Shown here: positions 1-13,358 of the stretch, one piece after another
How positions within the stretch are numbered: position 1 is the stretch's first letter
Layout of the letters: each line of letters opens with the position of its first letter
Origin: Gloeopeniophorella convolvens
Lineage: Eukaryota; Basidiomycota; Agaricomycetes; Russulales
Assembly (NCBI GenBank): GCA_022496205.1
Contig: WTXD01000003.1
Location: 248,001 to 312,000 of the forward strand
Direction: 5' to 3'
Length of the DNA stretch: 64,000 nucleotides
Made by a program: the position numbers and the translations under genes
Notes under the pieces: generated by a model
What the model saw: only the letters and a program-made list of their open reading frames with translations
What the model was told of the DNA's origin: nothing
Databases searched by the model: none

Positions 1-3000
1 ACCGCGCTGAAGCCGCTAGCTATCGTCTGACTGACGTCGTCGTGGGCGCCGAACTTGAACCACAGCGTCAGGAGCCTGAGCGTGTCCTGGAGGGCATTCT
101 CGCTGCGCAGCGCGATGGAGCGGAAGAATCCTGGGGTTGCGTGTGAGTCGATTTCAATGGCGTGTTCTGATCAGTAAACCTACCTTGAATTGCAGGATTG
201 ATGTGAGGAATCAAGGTGGCGCCCATGACATCTTGCGTCTTGACCTCCCCTTGGTTGAGGAGGTGGTTCACGACTTCGAAGTTCGCGAGCGCCCAGGTGT
301 GCCATGCCTTGTACCAGTTGGGGTCGTAATGCGTGGCGAGGAGATACGAGTGGAGGATGTCCTTCACATTCCGCTGCAAGGCCCCGGTGAGCAAATCAAC
401 AAGAACCACGTCCAGCTGACTCGCGTACCGTCGACCAGCTGTCCGACAGTTCCATCTGCCACTCGCCTTGCTTGAAGTAGCAGCGCGCCAGGAGCTTCGC
501 GAGCTCGTCCAGCTTCTGCTTCGACACGCCCGACCGCTGCCCGCGCTGCGTGGTCTCTGACTCGAGGTCCTTCGACAAGCTCGCGGCAAACTGGCGGAGG
601 AAGTTCAAGCTCTCCTCCTTCGAGCCGGACGCCCACATGTACTTCAGCTGCGCATACACAACGTTCGGCGGGGCTTTCTGGTGCTGCGCCCATAGGAGCT
701 GTCAGCTTCCGCACCAGGCGCGCAGCAGACTACGCACCCTCTCCTGCGACAAGAGCGAGTTGATCGTCTTCTCCGCGAGCAGCATGCGCTCCGACTTGCG
801 GCACAGGTTCGCAAACTTGATCCACATCGCCGGGTCGTCGTCCGGGCTGAGCACCAGCGTCCGTACCTGCAGGATCCGCTGCCAAACTTCCACGTCGGGC
901 TGGCATCCTTGCAACCTACACTGGGTTCAGCAGGTGAGAGCAGCCAGATTCGGAGCGAGCGCACCTCTTGACCCAGGTCTTCCTGATCGTCTGCTGGCGC
1001 TCAGGCTGATCAGCAAACTGCTTGTACGAGATGATCTCCTCGAGCTCGGACAGCATCTGCGCGCGGACCATGACACTACAACAGCCGACGTCAGCCACGC
1101 ATGCTCTGCGCCAAAGACCGCCTCCCGCTCACTTGTATGACCGCCCATAGCTCTCGCCAATGAGCCCCGTGAGCTCGGGATCGAGCAGATCACGGGCCTT
1201 GGTGATATGCGCGAGCGCCTTCGGGAACTGGTTCTGATGCACGGACAAGATCGCGCGGTAAAACGCGCGGTCGGTCGAGTCCGCCTTCATCGTCGCGATG
1301 TAGTCGTCCATCGAATCCCAGTCGTTGAGCGACCACGCAGCGGCAGCCGCCATCGGCGCAATCTCGCGGCGTTCCTCGTGCGTCGCGCTCGCCCAGTACT
1401 CCTCGACCTGCACCGCGAGCTGGTCCCACTCGCCGAGCGCGTGCAGACACTTCATGCGCCCGATCGCGATGTCCGGGTTGCCCGGGTCCTCCTGCTCGCG
1501 CCGCTCATACGTGCGCAGAGCCTCCTGCCACCGCCCGAGGCGCTCGTACCACTGGTCGTGCTTCGTGATGTCGTACTGCTCGCGCGCGACGAGGAGCGTG
1601 CCCCACGCCGCGTCCGACTGCTGCAGCTTCGTGTTGATCCCGATGAGCGCCTCGATGATCGACGGCGATGTCTCGGTGAAGAACTCGAGCTCCTTGTAGT
1701 GCAGCGCCTTGGCGTACGCGTGGTACTTGAGCGCGTACTCGCCGAGGATGCCGTTTTCTATCGGCAGCCGCTGGTCCTCATGCTCCATAAACTCACACAG
1801 GTTGAGCAGCCTGTGGATCAGATCTGACGGCGCCGTCGAGGACGTAATCGCATAGTCGATTGCGCGGACCAGGTCCTCCTGTACGACATACGTTAAGAGC
1901 TATGCGTTGATATATAAAGTGTGATCACGGACCTGGTACTGCTCGTACAGCTCCCGCCAGCACGAGATGAACGCAGCGTTGAACAGCTCCTTCGCAAGGG
2001 GCGGGTGGACATCCACCAAGCTCATGCACGCCCGCAGAGCGTGCGACGGTGACTCCTTCATGAACTCCACCGAGAGGCGGCGCATCCACTCCACCCAGTC
2101 GTCCCGCGTGGATATCTGTGATGTGTCCCACGCTTGCTTCAGGTGCTGCTGGTTGACCGTCATCTTTGCCGCCTCTGCAGGTGCGGAGAACTCGGGCGCC
2201 TTGTTGCTCTCGCTCATGCTGCAAGACGGATGTAAATCGAGTCACCCAGCTACACGTACTGTGGCACGCACATGAGTTCCAGCGTCCCCAGTTCTTGCGG
2301 GAGGCGCTCGCCGTTGAGCAGCTTGGAGACGAGGTTCTCATACTTGGGGTGGGGTATCCTGTGGCGAAGCAGCGCCTGCGCACAGCGTCAACCCACCTGC
2401 GGCGTCCCGACGCAAGCAAAGCACACCTTGTTAATCGTCGGCACGAAGATGGCAAAGTCCGACCCGAGCTGGATGAGCAGCGAGCACAGCGTTTCGAGCA
2501 CGGCCATCCGGAGCTCGTTGTTCGACGACGTGAGCACGCGCACGAGAGGGTGGATGATGCGCGACGCGTGGTCCGAGAAGTTGACGCGGCTCGAGAGCCC
2601 GTCGATCGTGACGATCGCGCGCTTGCGCAGCGCGATCATCGCATCCTGGCGCTCGTACGTCTTGACGATGATTGGGATGACGAGGTGGAGGTACTCCTCG
2701 ATGTTCGCGCCGAACGTGAGGAACGCGTCGAAGACCTTGATCTGCGTCGCCGAGCGCTTGTCGTTCAGCTCGCCGTCGAAGACCTTGAGGATGAGCGGGA
2801 GGATCGTCGGCAGGAAGGGGCGGAACTCGGCGTCGAGCGCCTTGCCGAGCGACTCGATGAGCGAGACAAGCGGCAGCTGCAGCGCCTGGTTCTCCCACAG
2901 GTCCGTCACGAGCCCGAAGATGTCGGGCATGTACTTGCGGACGTGCTGCTTGATGATCCCGATGAGAATGGCGAGCTGTTGCAGGTGGAACTCCTGCAGG

Positions 3001-6000
3001 CGCGCCGCGGAGCCGCGGGTGACAGCTGCGAACGCCGGGATGATCTAGGGCCACGGTAAGAGCGATCAAGCGTGCATAGGCCGGAGCGCATTTACCTGAG
3101 GTAAGAAGGTCACGCATTTGAGACCCTGCGTCTTGAATATCGACATGATCGCCTCAATCACGGTGTGGTGCTGGCTGCTGAGAGACTGGTCTTTCAGGAT
3201 GCTGAGAAGCGCATTGATGACTACGGTCTGGTAGTAGTCGTCTGATGCGGATGAGGTCGTGTAGGTGAGGTTGATAGCGGCCGCTGCGGGTGTCTGCGAC
3301 TCGTTTGACTCTTCATCAGGCCGTGTCTAAAATCGCAACGGTCAACCAACTAGCCCAAATCCCAAGAAAGGAGGTAACATACCTTGCGCCGATACGGGTC
3401 CAGCGCGCCGATGATCCCCAGAACCTTGATGACCTCCCTCCTGACCGACGCACTCGGCTCGCTCTTCAAAATCCGGCTGAAGATCTGCAGCAGCTGCGGA
3501 TACTCCACCAGCGGCTGGATGACAAACCCGGTGCTCGAGCAGACCTGCCCGAGCGCATGCAGGGCGGCGTCGCGCTTCGCATTGCTCGAATCGGCGAGCT
3601 TGGCAAGGATGATGTCCATCAGCTCGGGTACGTGCGGCGTCGTCTCCTCGCCGCCGACGCACGCGAGCTCGCCAAGGCACATCATCACGTTCGCGGCGAC
3701 CGTTGCGTTGTTGTCATTCGCCTTCTGCAGGAGCACGCGCAGCATCGGCAGCGCGTACGGCTTAATCAGCCGCTGCGTCGCGCTCACCAGGAGCGTCAGC
3801 AGGCGCGTGCAGTCCTCGCGGTTGCGCCTGTGCGCGCCGGCGTCAGCGCATGATGCAGGACGGAAAGGTGGGGGGCGTACGTGACGGTCGAGTACTCGAG
3901 CTCGGTGAGCAGCTGGATGAGCGACTTGCGCAGCGAAGGCATGACATAAGCCGGGTTGTGCAGCGCCAGGCGGCCAATCAAGCCCACGGCCGTCTCGCGA
4001 TTCTCGAAGACCTCGTCATTAAGCGCGATAAACAGCGAGCGCACATTCTCCGCCTGCGCGAGGTGTTTGTCGAACTGCTCGTGCAGGTTCGCCAGCACCG
4101 CCTGGCGGATGCCCGCGTCTGACAGGGTGTACGGCATCAGCGTGTGTGCCACGCGTGGCTGGTTCAGGAAGGGTACTTGCCTGGGTCGGCGATGCCCACG
4201 GTGAGCAGCTTGTCGATGACGTCGCTGATGATCTCGATCGAGTTGTTGCTTCCCTGGAAGCAGATGGGGTCGCGGCGGAAGACGCTGCAGCATGTAAGCG
4301 CCGCCGCCTTCCGCACTTCTGGCTGGTCTTCTTCGAGGTACGGAAGCGCGCAACTGCGCACAAACGCATTCAGGATGTGCCCTAGAGGCTGATTGAGCGT
4401 CCGCGCACATGACGGCATCTGAGAGGCGTACCGCTAAAGTCGAATTCACCCAGAATGGTGAGCGCTAGTGTGATCACCTCGGGAGTTTTCGGTGTGCCCG
4501 TGCCCTGGTAGTCCAATCAAGACGCTGTCCGGAGTGCGGGACGACTGTCATACCTGGGAGGTGCTGAAATCCCGAGAAATAATGGACACATTCTCCCGCA
4601 TCAGTACTGGCGGTGCGCCGAGTGGCTTGTATGGCTTGTCGCTCAAGATCATCGAGAGCATGTCCAGTAGACGATCTGAGAAAACCAGTGAGTTTACAAC
4701 ATTGATAGGAGATGAGTACCTGCCTTGAATCGTCTTGAGCAGCGGTGGAATGTTTTTGGCAATCTCGATCAATGCATGATGAAGAGGCTCGCTAAGTCCG
4801 CAGGCGAACATCAAGTCAAGTTGATCATGCAAGAGCTTGGTCAAGTTAGGGCCAACAGCTGCGGCCAACATTCCGACACATTGAAACATAGGTTCTTCAG
4901 ATGGCGCCTTCTTCCTGGGAGGAAGTGAGAACGGAAGCTACCTACGTGCCTGCGACCTACCCCCGGTTCTGGAGGCCGATCTTGACTTGTTGCATGATGG
5001 AGTCAAGGAAAGGCTTCATATCACTTCCCACAGCCTTTGCGATGTGTCCAATGGCAATGAACGCTTGGAGCTCTATCAGGTGCGTTGGATGGGTTCTGAG
5101 ATGCGACATACCAAACGAACGCTCATTAGATTTACTGAGAAGCGTCAGGAGGTGGGCCATTGCCTTGTGAAGGAAGTGTTCGCTGAACGTTTGTGTATCG
5201 TAGACAGCGAGGGTGGGAATGAGAGTGATGACCATTTTCCGAACTAGTTGGTCCCTAGAAGTCCGGAAACGGAGGATGCTCTCCGTGGTGTCCAGGAAGT
5301 TCTCGCGCATGAACTAGAGGTGGTCACAACTTGAAGCGTACAACCAGCGAGATGTAAGCTCACCATACCGCCATGAAGGAGCAATTCGCGATACGTGAGC
5401 AGGGAACCATGGATGATCTCAGGCTGGCTCATCCTGAGTCCAGCCTGGGCATCCGCGAGGATCTTGGTGAGATGGGCGCTCCTGCCCGACCGTTCTCTCT
5501 GGGCAATGATTTCAAGGCACGCAGCAAGGAGCTCTGCTGCGCCTTCGCGAACTATCACGCGAGGATCCCGGAGGGGCATGAGAATCTTGTCGAAAACGAG
5601 ATCAATGTGCGAATGGAAGTAGACCGGACTGTTCCGGGCGAGCTCCTTCAAGATGAGAACGCCAGCATAGCGGCCTGGCTCCTGCTTGTCGCCCTGGAGC
5701 ATCCCAATCGCAGCAGGGACCTCGAAGTCCATGAAGTGTTCTCCGAAGGCGGCACCACCAATCTCTGCTATTTGGCCGAGGGTCTTGGAGGCGGCCAGCA
5801 TGATGTTGAGGTCGCTATTGGGGAGTAGCGACTTGACATAGTTGTAGAAGCGGAAAAGATTGGATTTGAATTCATGCGTCTCCTCTCCGTCAACGTCGAG
5901 GAGGTGATCTAGTACAGTCAGGATGCGGAGGCCGGATCATCAGTGGTGGCGCGCACCGATGGCCAAAAGACCGCCGAGTTTGTCATGATTGTGCGGGCTA

Positions 6001-6256
6001 TGCACGAGATCGAAGAGACGTTGATTGATAAAATCCTCCCAGAGTTTGGCTGCGACGTCGGAGGACATCTCGACCACCTTTGTAGCGACCTGGAGAAGTG
6101 TTGGGACGCACACGCAGGTGGGCAGCAGTAGAGAATACACACATATCGACGTAACTCGAGGGCGGACTGCTGACGGGTATCCGGACTTTTGCTCCTGAGA
6201 CCGGCAAAGATAAGGTTGAGAATTTCCGTCTGCTGAGAGACAGACGGAGTCGCCAT
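1..6256 (-). CDS. TOR: TOR serine/threonine kinase, partial (HEAT repeats and FAT domain; 3' end outside window)
   Basis: This encodes the N-terminal and central part of the target-of-rapamycin kinase, the catalytic subunit of TORC1/TORC2 that couples nutrients to growth. The start is the ATG at 6256 ([17 protein letters not shown]). Exons then give HEAT-type helical repeats, for example around 5244-5801, 3350-3787 and 2388-2930. The segment with KLLNGERLP follows near 2320, and the FAT domain covers about 1900 to 190. The last recognisable stretch, [18 protein letters not shown] near 290, lies in TOR proteins just before the FRB domain, so FRB, kinase and FATC domains must lie beyond position 1. 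Introns are short, for example about 420-475 (GTACGC...TTGCAG in the gene sense). All exons I followed join in frame. The neighbour ELMO gene is divergent, 902 bp away. Identity is very secure; completeness is not testable here. Confidence 0.95.
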
Positions 6257-7158
6257 GGTGGGCGCAACGGAGGAAGGGAGGATGTGGCGAGCGGCTCGAA
6301 GCTGTACGAAGCTGGAGAGGTGAGAGAGTACGTAAGCGGTGCCGCGGGTAGCAGAATGATCGCCGGGGTCGGGGAGGAGTTGCGAAAGGCTCAAGCCAAT
6401 TGCGAGTTGGATCGCTCAAAACTGGAACGGGTTCGATAGCGGCCGTTGCCCGCTTCACTTTCGCATCCTCTTCTACCGGCCCCCGTTCCTTACACTCTCC
6501 ACCATCCGGCGTCGTCACGCTCCCCTTTGCCGTCCCCGATTCGTCCCAGCGACCGTTGTACCCTAACCTACCCTAGTGGTCCTGTCTGCTTTCTCATCTA
6601 GAATCTCCACATACCACAACACCGCGCCCCACCTTTCATTCATCTCTCCTCGGTGCCTTAATTCGTGAGTTCTCTTCCCCGTCTCACACCTTTCTCCTCG
6701 TTTCCTCCAATTCCAATTTTCACTCTCTTCACCTGTCGCGTGGAAACCGCGTACCTCGCATACTGACATCTACTCACTGCTTACTAGGATCCTGCTCTAT
6801 ATCCTTACCTCCCCAGTCTCGTCTAAGTCCTTGGCTTGTCTTCCTTGTTTTATTTGTATCGGTTCGTCTGCTTCCCTCGTACTCCATGACAGGATGATTG
6901 GCTTTCGATATTTGCACGTCAGTCGGAGCGGTCTTTCGCGAGGCCGTCCAGGACGTTAACTCCGCCCTATCTGAATTTCGCCTTGTCCCTGGTGTTTTCC
7001 ATGCCTTGGAGACTCGATGCTCATCTTGATTTGCTCCAGCTCTCCTGCAAACTCTTGTTTTTAATACCACGCCCACGGAATATTGTGGGTCCTTCCCAGC
7101 ATCGGCTAGTTCGCGCGATCCCTCACACTCCCAACCGCAGCCCAAACCTTAATCCCAC
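6257..7158. promoter_or_regulatory. Divergent spacer between TOR and the ELMO-domain gene
   Basis: This 902 bp holds both 5' regions. On the + strand it is rich in C and T from about 6560 to 6760, as fungal promoters and leaders often are. A GTGAGT at 6665 and a CTGCTTACTAG ending at 6787 would make a 123 nt intron in the 5' leader of the ELMO gene. That is inference from splice-like signals only. No additional gene was recognised. Confidence 0.5.
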
Positions 7159-9997
7159 ATGTCCGCATACCCGAATGGAGACGGCTCGCGTCCACGCGCT
7201 GTACCCGCTAACGGTGCTTCCTCATCGAAACCCTTGATTCCCACAAACAGCGTCACCACCAAAGACGGCGTTGTCAAAGTACGAATAGACCCCACCTTGA
7301 TGGTGTCCGACGTCGTGAAGCAGCTTGTCGCGAACCTGCAACTCAAGCAGCCTGCCTCTGATTTTGCGTTGCGCGACGAGGATGATGAGTTGGTGACAAA
7401 CGAGAACTTGAGAAAAATGATCAAGTCAAAGGCCAAGTTAAAGTGCGAAGCGCGTTGCCTCGACTCGAGCCACACATAACATTCTTCCCAGACTTGCCAA
7501 CTCGGGTGCAGTGGAGGCGCAAGAGATCTACGAGAAGCTCCTCCTGCGCGAGGAGAAGAGCTTCAGAATGGCCTTGTTTTCGCTGCAACGCCTCCTTCGC
7601 GTATGTACCGATGCCGCCTTCCGTGACTTAAGCATTGACCGGGTTTTAGGAAGAGGAATTCGCTAACGAGTTCCTGAAACGGGACGGTGTCCGCGTACTC
7701 GCGGATGTCATCGCGACCAGCCATGGGAACGCCCTCGCGGTACGTTTGTCTATTGTGAACAAAACCATTGTCATTTTACACTCTCCTACAATAGTACGCC
7801 CTTACTGCCATGAAGAACCTGATGGACCTCGAATACGGCTGGGCAATGCTCGACAACGCGTTTATATTCAAAGTCGTCCAGATTCTCTCTTCCCCCCAGT
7901 CCCTCATCAATGTCTGCCGGCCAGCAACCGCAATTCTGAAGCGCCTCGTCGAGGCGGATCCCGCGAGTGCACCGGGTCCTCTTATGGCGAGTTCAAGCCG
8001 CGCGCCACCCTCTGCGCCGCCAGGATCCGTTTATCGCTACGGCTTCGACGTCGTCTTTGAGCAGATGCGCAGAGAGCAAGGTCTGCTTGAGACTGTCATC
8101 AATCGGCTCGGCACAGCAGACACCGCGCTCGCGCTCAACAGGTGCGGAGCTGCACTGCTCGCGTGATGGTTTGAGTGGCCGGGGACTGATTTGTTCGATC
8201 TGCATAGTGTGATGCTGATCAACTCGCTCCTCGCCCACGCCACCGATACCTGGTGGGAAGTCTTCATCGCCCAACTAGAGCGATTGAATGCGCGCAAGGC
8301 GGTGATCGTGAGCCCTCTGATGTGCTCCCAGCCACAGCCGAGCTCACGGCCATCCGTCACAGCGCCTCATGAATTCACATACCATCGAGGACCTGACCTC
8401 GTGCGTGCTCGACTTCCAGGGCAACATGGCGCGCGTGATCTACCGCAAGAAGACCACGCTCGTCGAGCCGGACGTCGAGGATACGCACGCTATTGCGCTC
8501 GACTACATCTGGACGTGCTCGCGCCTGCAGGCCGAGGACGCGCCGGACGGCACGGTGTCCAAGTGGCGACAGCTCGGGTTTGACTCTGAGAACCTGAGCC
8601 ACGAGTTCAGCGAAGCAGGCGTGCTGGGCTAGACTGCCTAGTAAACCCCTCTTCGCCTCCGGCACAAAATCACCGCTGACCGGTGCGCGGCGTAGAAACA
8701 TTTTGTGCAGGGCGACCCGGAGTTTTTCTCTCAGGTGGTACAGGAGCAAACTCGCGCCCGCTGCAGCGGCGGTGTCCAATCGCGCGCGCGTCGAACGAGG
8801 TCGTCGAGCTCCTGTCCGAGTACTGGGCCGTTCTCGCCCCCGGCTGTCAGTCGTCCATCCGCCTTCTTTCTCGCGCGTGCGGCACGTGCTGACGCCGTGA
8901 TGCCCCCGCAGACGCAACTTCGCCGGTGTTTCAGCCATTCTTCCTCAACTTCTACAAGGTCCATGCCCTAGCGACGAACTTCTTCCTCCGGATGTGGAAC
9001 GAAAGCGGCGCGGCGATCGGCGACTTCACGCGCGTCGTCGCGCTCGTGCGGAGCCAGTACGTCCCCCTGCCCAGCTCTCCCCGCCTCCCACTCACCCAGC
9101 GGCGCGCGCGCAGGGTGAAGGTCGCGCTGCGGCAGGAGCACCTGCGCCCGTGGCACGAGATGGTGCAGGACTTTGACGAGTGCGAGTACCGCAACGTGCG
9201 CGACCGGCAGATGAAGGAGCTCGAGGAGGAGGACGACTTGCTGAGCAAGGTGCCCGTGCGCAACCTGCGCGCGAAGCTCTACAAGGAGAGCAAGGAATTC
9301 GTCCGTCAGCAGCGCATCCACTGCCTCCTCCAGGGCGCCTGGTTCCTCAACGCCGTCCCCGTCACCGCGCCCGCGCCGCGCCGGCCCGCGCGCCAATGGC
9401 GCTTCATGCGCCTCGTACGTTCCCGCTCACACCCCCCTCCGCGCGCGGTGCTGACCCGCACGCGCGCGCACGCAGGACAACAGCCTGAAACACCTGCACT
9501 ACGTCGACAGCACGACCAAGTTCCACGTGCGCAGCGGGCTCGAGGACCTGCCCGAGCGCATCGACCTCGCGCTGATCACGGAGATCGCGACGGGCAACTG
9601 CGCGCCGCCGGCAGACAGCGGGTCCCCGCCGCCGCCCGCGTCGCCGCTCTCGTTCTCGCTGCTCACGCCCGAGGGCTCGCTCGCGAACGCGATCGCGCCG
9701 GACCAGAGCCGCTGGGCGGACTGGACGGACGGGCTCAACATGCTCCGGCGCGACAGCGGGCACGTCGCGTCCAAGGAGACGGCCGAGTTCATCCAGGCGC
9801 TCACCGAGATCGGGCTCAAGATCAAGCTGCTCGGTGCGTGTGCTCTCCCGCTCCCTATGCGTGCCGCCGAGTGCTGACTGGCCGCCGCGCGCGCAGACCT
9901 GTCCGGCGACAAGGTGGAGATCCCGAGCGGGCTCGCGGCGGGGGCGCCGCCTGCGAACAGCGACTTTTTCTTCTCGGATCTGTACGACCCACAATGA
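7159..9997 (+). CDS. ELMO/CED-12 domain protein (ELMO-like, with C-terminal PH-like region)
   Basis: This is an ELMO-family protein. In animals these partner with DOCK exchange factors to activate Rac; fungal members are less studied. Start is ATG 7159 (MSAYPNGDGSRP), stop TGA 9995-9997. An N-terminal helical ARM-like part covers about 7480-8290. The ELMO domain covers about 8360-8900 and shows WRQLGFDSENLSHEF, GVLG and CPIARASNEVVELL. A PH-like C-terminal part covers about 9480-9990. Introns are small, for example 7450-7491 and 7606-7649. Two in-exon frame breaks are needed: near 8629, where GVLG meets a stop although the family continues with LD-L, and near 8755 before CPIARAS. Each fits one missing base. 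As given the frame is broken; I treat these as probable sequence errors rather than a pseudogene. Confidence 0.85.
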
Positions 9998-10503
9998 GTG
10001 GCGCGCGGCGCGCCAGCGCGGTGTATATAGCAGAATGTGCTCTATGTATGTCGGGCGGTGCCGGTGATGCGTCGTGCCAGCGGAACACACAAACATACCT
10101 TTCCTTCTCACACATGCACATGTCCGTCTGCGGCACTCAGGATATCGGGGATCGCCTGCCCGGGTGACCGAGCGGCGCGCGACACAGTTGGGATATGGAC
10201 TAGGATACAGACAGACAAGCGTGATGCGTGCGCGAGACAGGGTTCAAAAGAAAAGGGAAATGCAGTTGATGCAGTGCAGATGGGGGTGAGGGGGTGTGTG
10301 GGAATGCGGCGTGTGAAGGGGGGGAGGAAGATGCGAGGGCGTACGTCGGGGGTTGAACCCGATGGTAATGGTGCGGTGCGAGGAAGTAGCAAGCAGTTAA
10401 GTAGGCAAGGTATGCAAGGTATGCGGGGGCGTAGATATGAAATGCGGGGCACTTCGAGGGTCAGGGTCAGTAGTGGGGACCGCGTGGGGTCGGGGTCGTC
10501 AGT
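9998..10503. other. Convergent spacer between ELMO gene and MTHFR
   Basis: This 506 bp lies between two stop codons and should hold both 3' UTRs. It is GC- and G-rich around 10260-10500. I see no gene or structured element in it. Confidence 0.5.
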
Positions 10504-12705
10504 TCAGTTCGCGAGGCCGTTGAGGGCTGCGTGGCCGTTGAGGCCTACGTGGCCGTTCGGGACGGCACTGGTGGTGGTGGTAGCAGCGGGGAAAAGGGCC
10601 GTCGCTTGAGCCTTCTCGAGCTGGAGGAATGGCGCGAAGATCGCGTCTGGTTGGTGGAAATCGTTGTGCACAATGTTGACGAGCAGCGCGCTGTCCATGA
10701 ACTGGGAGATGAGCTTGCGCGACGCCGAGCCGGGCTCGTAGAGGTTCGCCCACTGGTGGCCGAGCTCGTACGCCTCGTCCTGCGAGTGCGCAATAGATGA
10801 GCGCTCGTTCCCGCAGCCGGCGCTGATTGGAACGGAATGGAACGGACCTTCCATGCCATGAAGCTGATGGCCTCGACGATGGTAGGCTGGACGACCTCCT
10901 TGCCCGGGAAGACGCCCCACGTGACGGCGTTCGGGCCCTCGCTCGTCGTGTTTGTGCGCAGGTCGCCGCGTTTGTTGATCACGTAGTACGTGATCCCGGC
11001 GTCACGCTCGATGTGGGGGATAAGCGCGTCGAGGAGCTCGGGCGATACGAAGAACTCGAGGTACGCCTTCTGGTACACGTACCCATTGCTTGGACCCCAG
11101 CCGAACGTCTTGTTGTCACTGCGCACGCCGTTCACGGCCGGCTGCGAGTTGATTGTGTAGAAACCGAGCTCATTGATCCGCGCGAGTTGCTCGGCGATGG
11201 CGGAGGTTTCACTGGACACGCCTTGGTCTGACCACGGCAGCGCAGGCAGCTCGTTCCGGCAGAACTTCCGGAAGAGCGTCGCGATCTCCTGGAGGGTCGT
11301 GGGATGACCCCACAGCTTGATCGCATCTTCTTTCTGCAATATCGAGACCTCTCAGCAGGGGCTCCCCGGCGCCAAAGGCAAGCTCGTACCGTCTGCTTGA
11401 GCGAGACGCCGTAGCCGTCCAGTTCACCATATGCAGGACTGCGCGAGTCACCAAACCGACCGTTAGGGTACTCGTCCCAGTTCTCTGTGCGAGAGAGGTA
11501 GGACTTGGTACGGTTCGCCCAGAAGATCGGACGAATACTTTCCGACCGCCGTGCAGGCGTGAGAGACTGTGGCATATATAGATCAGCTCGAGTGGCAACC
11601 AGAGCCAAATGGGATTCTGACCTGACGCCATGGAAGGGGCTTGAGCGTCTCTACCCGTGGAACGAGATTGAGCTCTTCCAGTAGCAGGCGCGTGCCGCGC
11701 TCAAGATTCATCGTGTAGAAGTGAAGCCCCCGGATGCCGATGTCGGCGTCCAGGATTTTCCGGCACATGTCTGCGACGAGCTTAGTGCCGATCTCCCGCA
11801 CCTTCTCGTCGTTGTTCTTGTAAGGCTCGAGCGCATCGAGGTACGACTGCGGAATGATGGTTTTCGCGATCGCCGTCGCTGAGCGCAGAAAGCCGTTCCA
11901 GGTCTGGATGGGCATGATACCAGGCACGATGGGTACGGTGACGCCCGCCTCACGTACGGCGCGCACCCAGGAGATGAACATGTCCGCATCGTAGAACATC
12001 TGGGTGAAGATGAAGTTTGCGCCGGCGTCGACTTTCTCCTTCAGCCACTGCATCTCTTGAACACGCTCTTCTTCCGGGAGGGTGTGCGTCTGAGGGTAGC
12101 CTGCCACGGCGATATCGAAGTAGTCGCCATGTTCCTTCCTGATGTGCTTGACGAGGTCGACTCCGTGCTCAAAGCCTCCCTCAACAGACTCCCACTCATC
12201 CTTACCAGCGGGTGGGTCACCGCGCAGAGCAAGAATGTTCCGACAGCCGGACTGCTTGGCTTCCTGCGAGAGAGTGAGTTACATCGTGACAAGATATGAA
12301 GATGTCATACCCGCAAAGCGATGTCGACTTTCTCCTCAGGCATGTTCGTGCATGTCAAGTGCATGCATGTCTCAATGCCGATAGTGCTCTGACATGTCTT
12401 GACAAGCTCTGTGGTCAGGTCTGACGTCCGTCCACCAGCGTTCCTGATGTAGCATCTCAGACCGCTGGACATAATGCGGCGATGAGGCACGTACCAGGTA
12501 ATGTCTACGAAATCTGGACCCAGTCCGCGCATGCGCTCAATGCGGTCCAAAAGATTCTGGAGACCCTGGAAGATAACATGAGCAAAGCGTGCTGTCGCCG
12601 GCCGGATAAACGGCGCACCTGTGCCGTGCGCGGAGGGAAATACTCGAACGACCACCACACTTTGCCCTCCTTCGCAGACTGCTGGACTTTCTGACTAATT
12701 TTCAT
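10504..12705 (-). CDS. MET13: Methylenetetrahydrofolate reductase
   Basis: The enzyme reduces 5,10-methylene-THF to 5-methyl-THF for methionine synthesis. Start is ATG 12705 ([20 protein letters not shown]), stop TCA (complement) 10504-10506. The FAD-binding TIM-barrel part includes [35 protein letters not shown] and [13 protein letters not shown], from about 12660 to 11620. The fungal C-terminal regulatory and SAM-binding part follows (about 11580-10510), with [16 protein letters not shown] and [13 protein letters not shown]. The extreme C-terminus is an unusual tail of repeated NGH/NGL units. All exons join in frame across short introns. The opening MKI...FEYFPPRT resembles yeast Met13 more than Met12, so the symbol is an inference. 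A CT-rich promoter (coding sense) lies just upstream. Confidence 0.95.
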
Positions 12706-13358
12706 GATCGCGTGACGTCGTGAGGCTGTCTAGAAGCAGGGGAACAAAAGGAAAGGGGAGGAGAAAGGGGGAATCCAAAGGAGAGATGAAGTGGTGGTGA
12801 GAGAAAGAGAGGAAGGAAAGAGGAAAGCGAGGCGGGAAGGAGGGCAGCGAGTAAGAGACACGATTCAATAGGATTCAATCGGCTGCTGAGTTTTCGCTTC
12901 GCTTAGATTTTGGCCGTACCCGTCGCGCGCCCGACCACGTGGCCCGAGTAACATCAGACCATCTCCGTCTTGTCAGATTCTTTCTCCCTCCGCCAAATCG
13001 CCGGCATCAACGGTATAGCCAGTTTCTTTGTATAAAATCAGACTACTCCTTGCCTGCTCGAAAGAAATGCACCTCCAAATGGTGCAGCCTACAAAGGAAT
13101 CGCACCACGTTTTGGTAAGGGTACTGAGTAGTGATCTATGTTCGGCCAGCGTCGCACGACTTGGCAGCATGGCGCCATTACGTTCAGGGTCAGAACCCGC
13201 CGCTTGCAGCAGGCACACATCCCCAGACTGTCCCGGGTGCATAGGCCTGGATGCTCTCGCTGTGTTCGAGCGAGTGCACCCCAGTCGAAGTACGCATGAC
13301 GTCAGACCCCTCCAGTCCAGACATCGCGACTATTCGACAACGGTAACTTGAGTCGGGG
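12706..13358. promoter_or_regulatory. MTHFR upstream region with long polypurine tract; 3' flank of DUF202 gene
   Basis: Positions about 12738-12850 are almost pure purine on the + strand, hence pyrimidine-rich in the sense of the MTHFR gene, ending about 30 bp upstream of its ATG. Such CT-rich blocks are common in fungal promoters. The rest (12860-13358) shows no recognisable gene; the small open frames there lack codon-use or family support. Confidence 0.5.

Noticed and set aside
1207..3059. Long open frames antisense to TOR (206 and 297 codons) rich in Arg, Asp and Val
   Set aside because: They mirror the codon bias of the real gene on the other strand in GC-rich DNA, have no domain and no splice logic.
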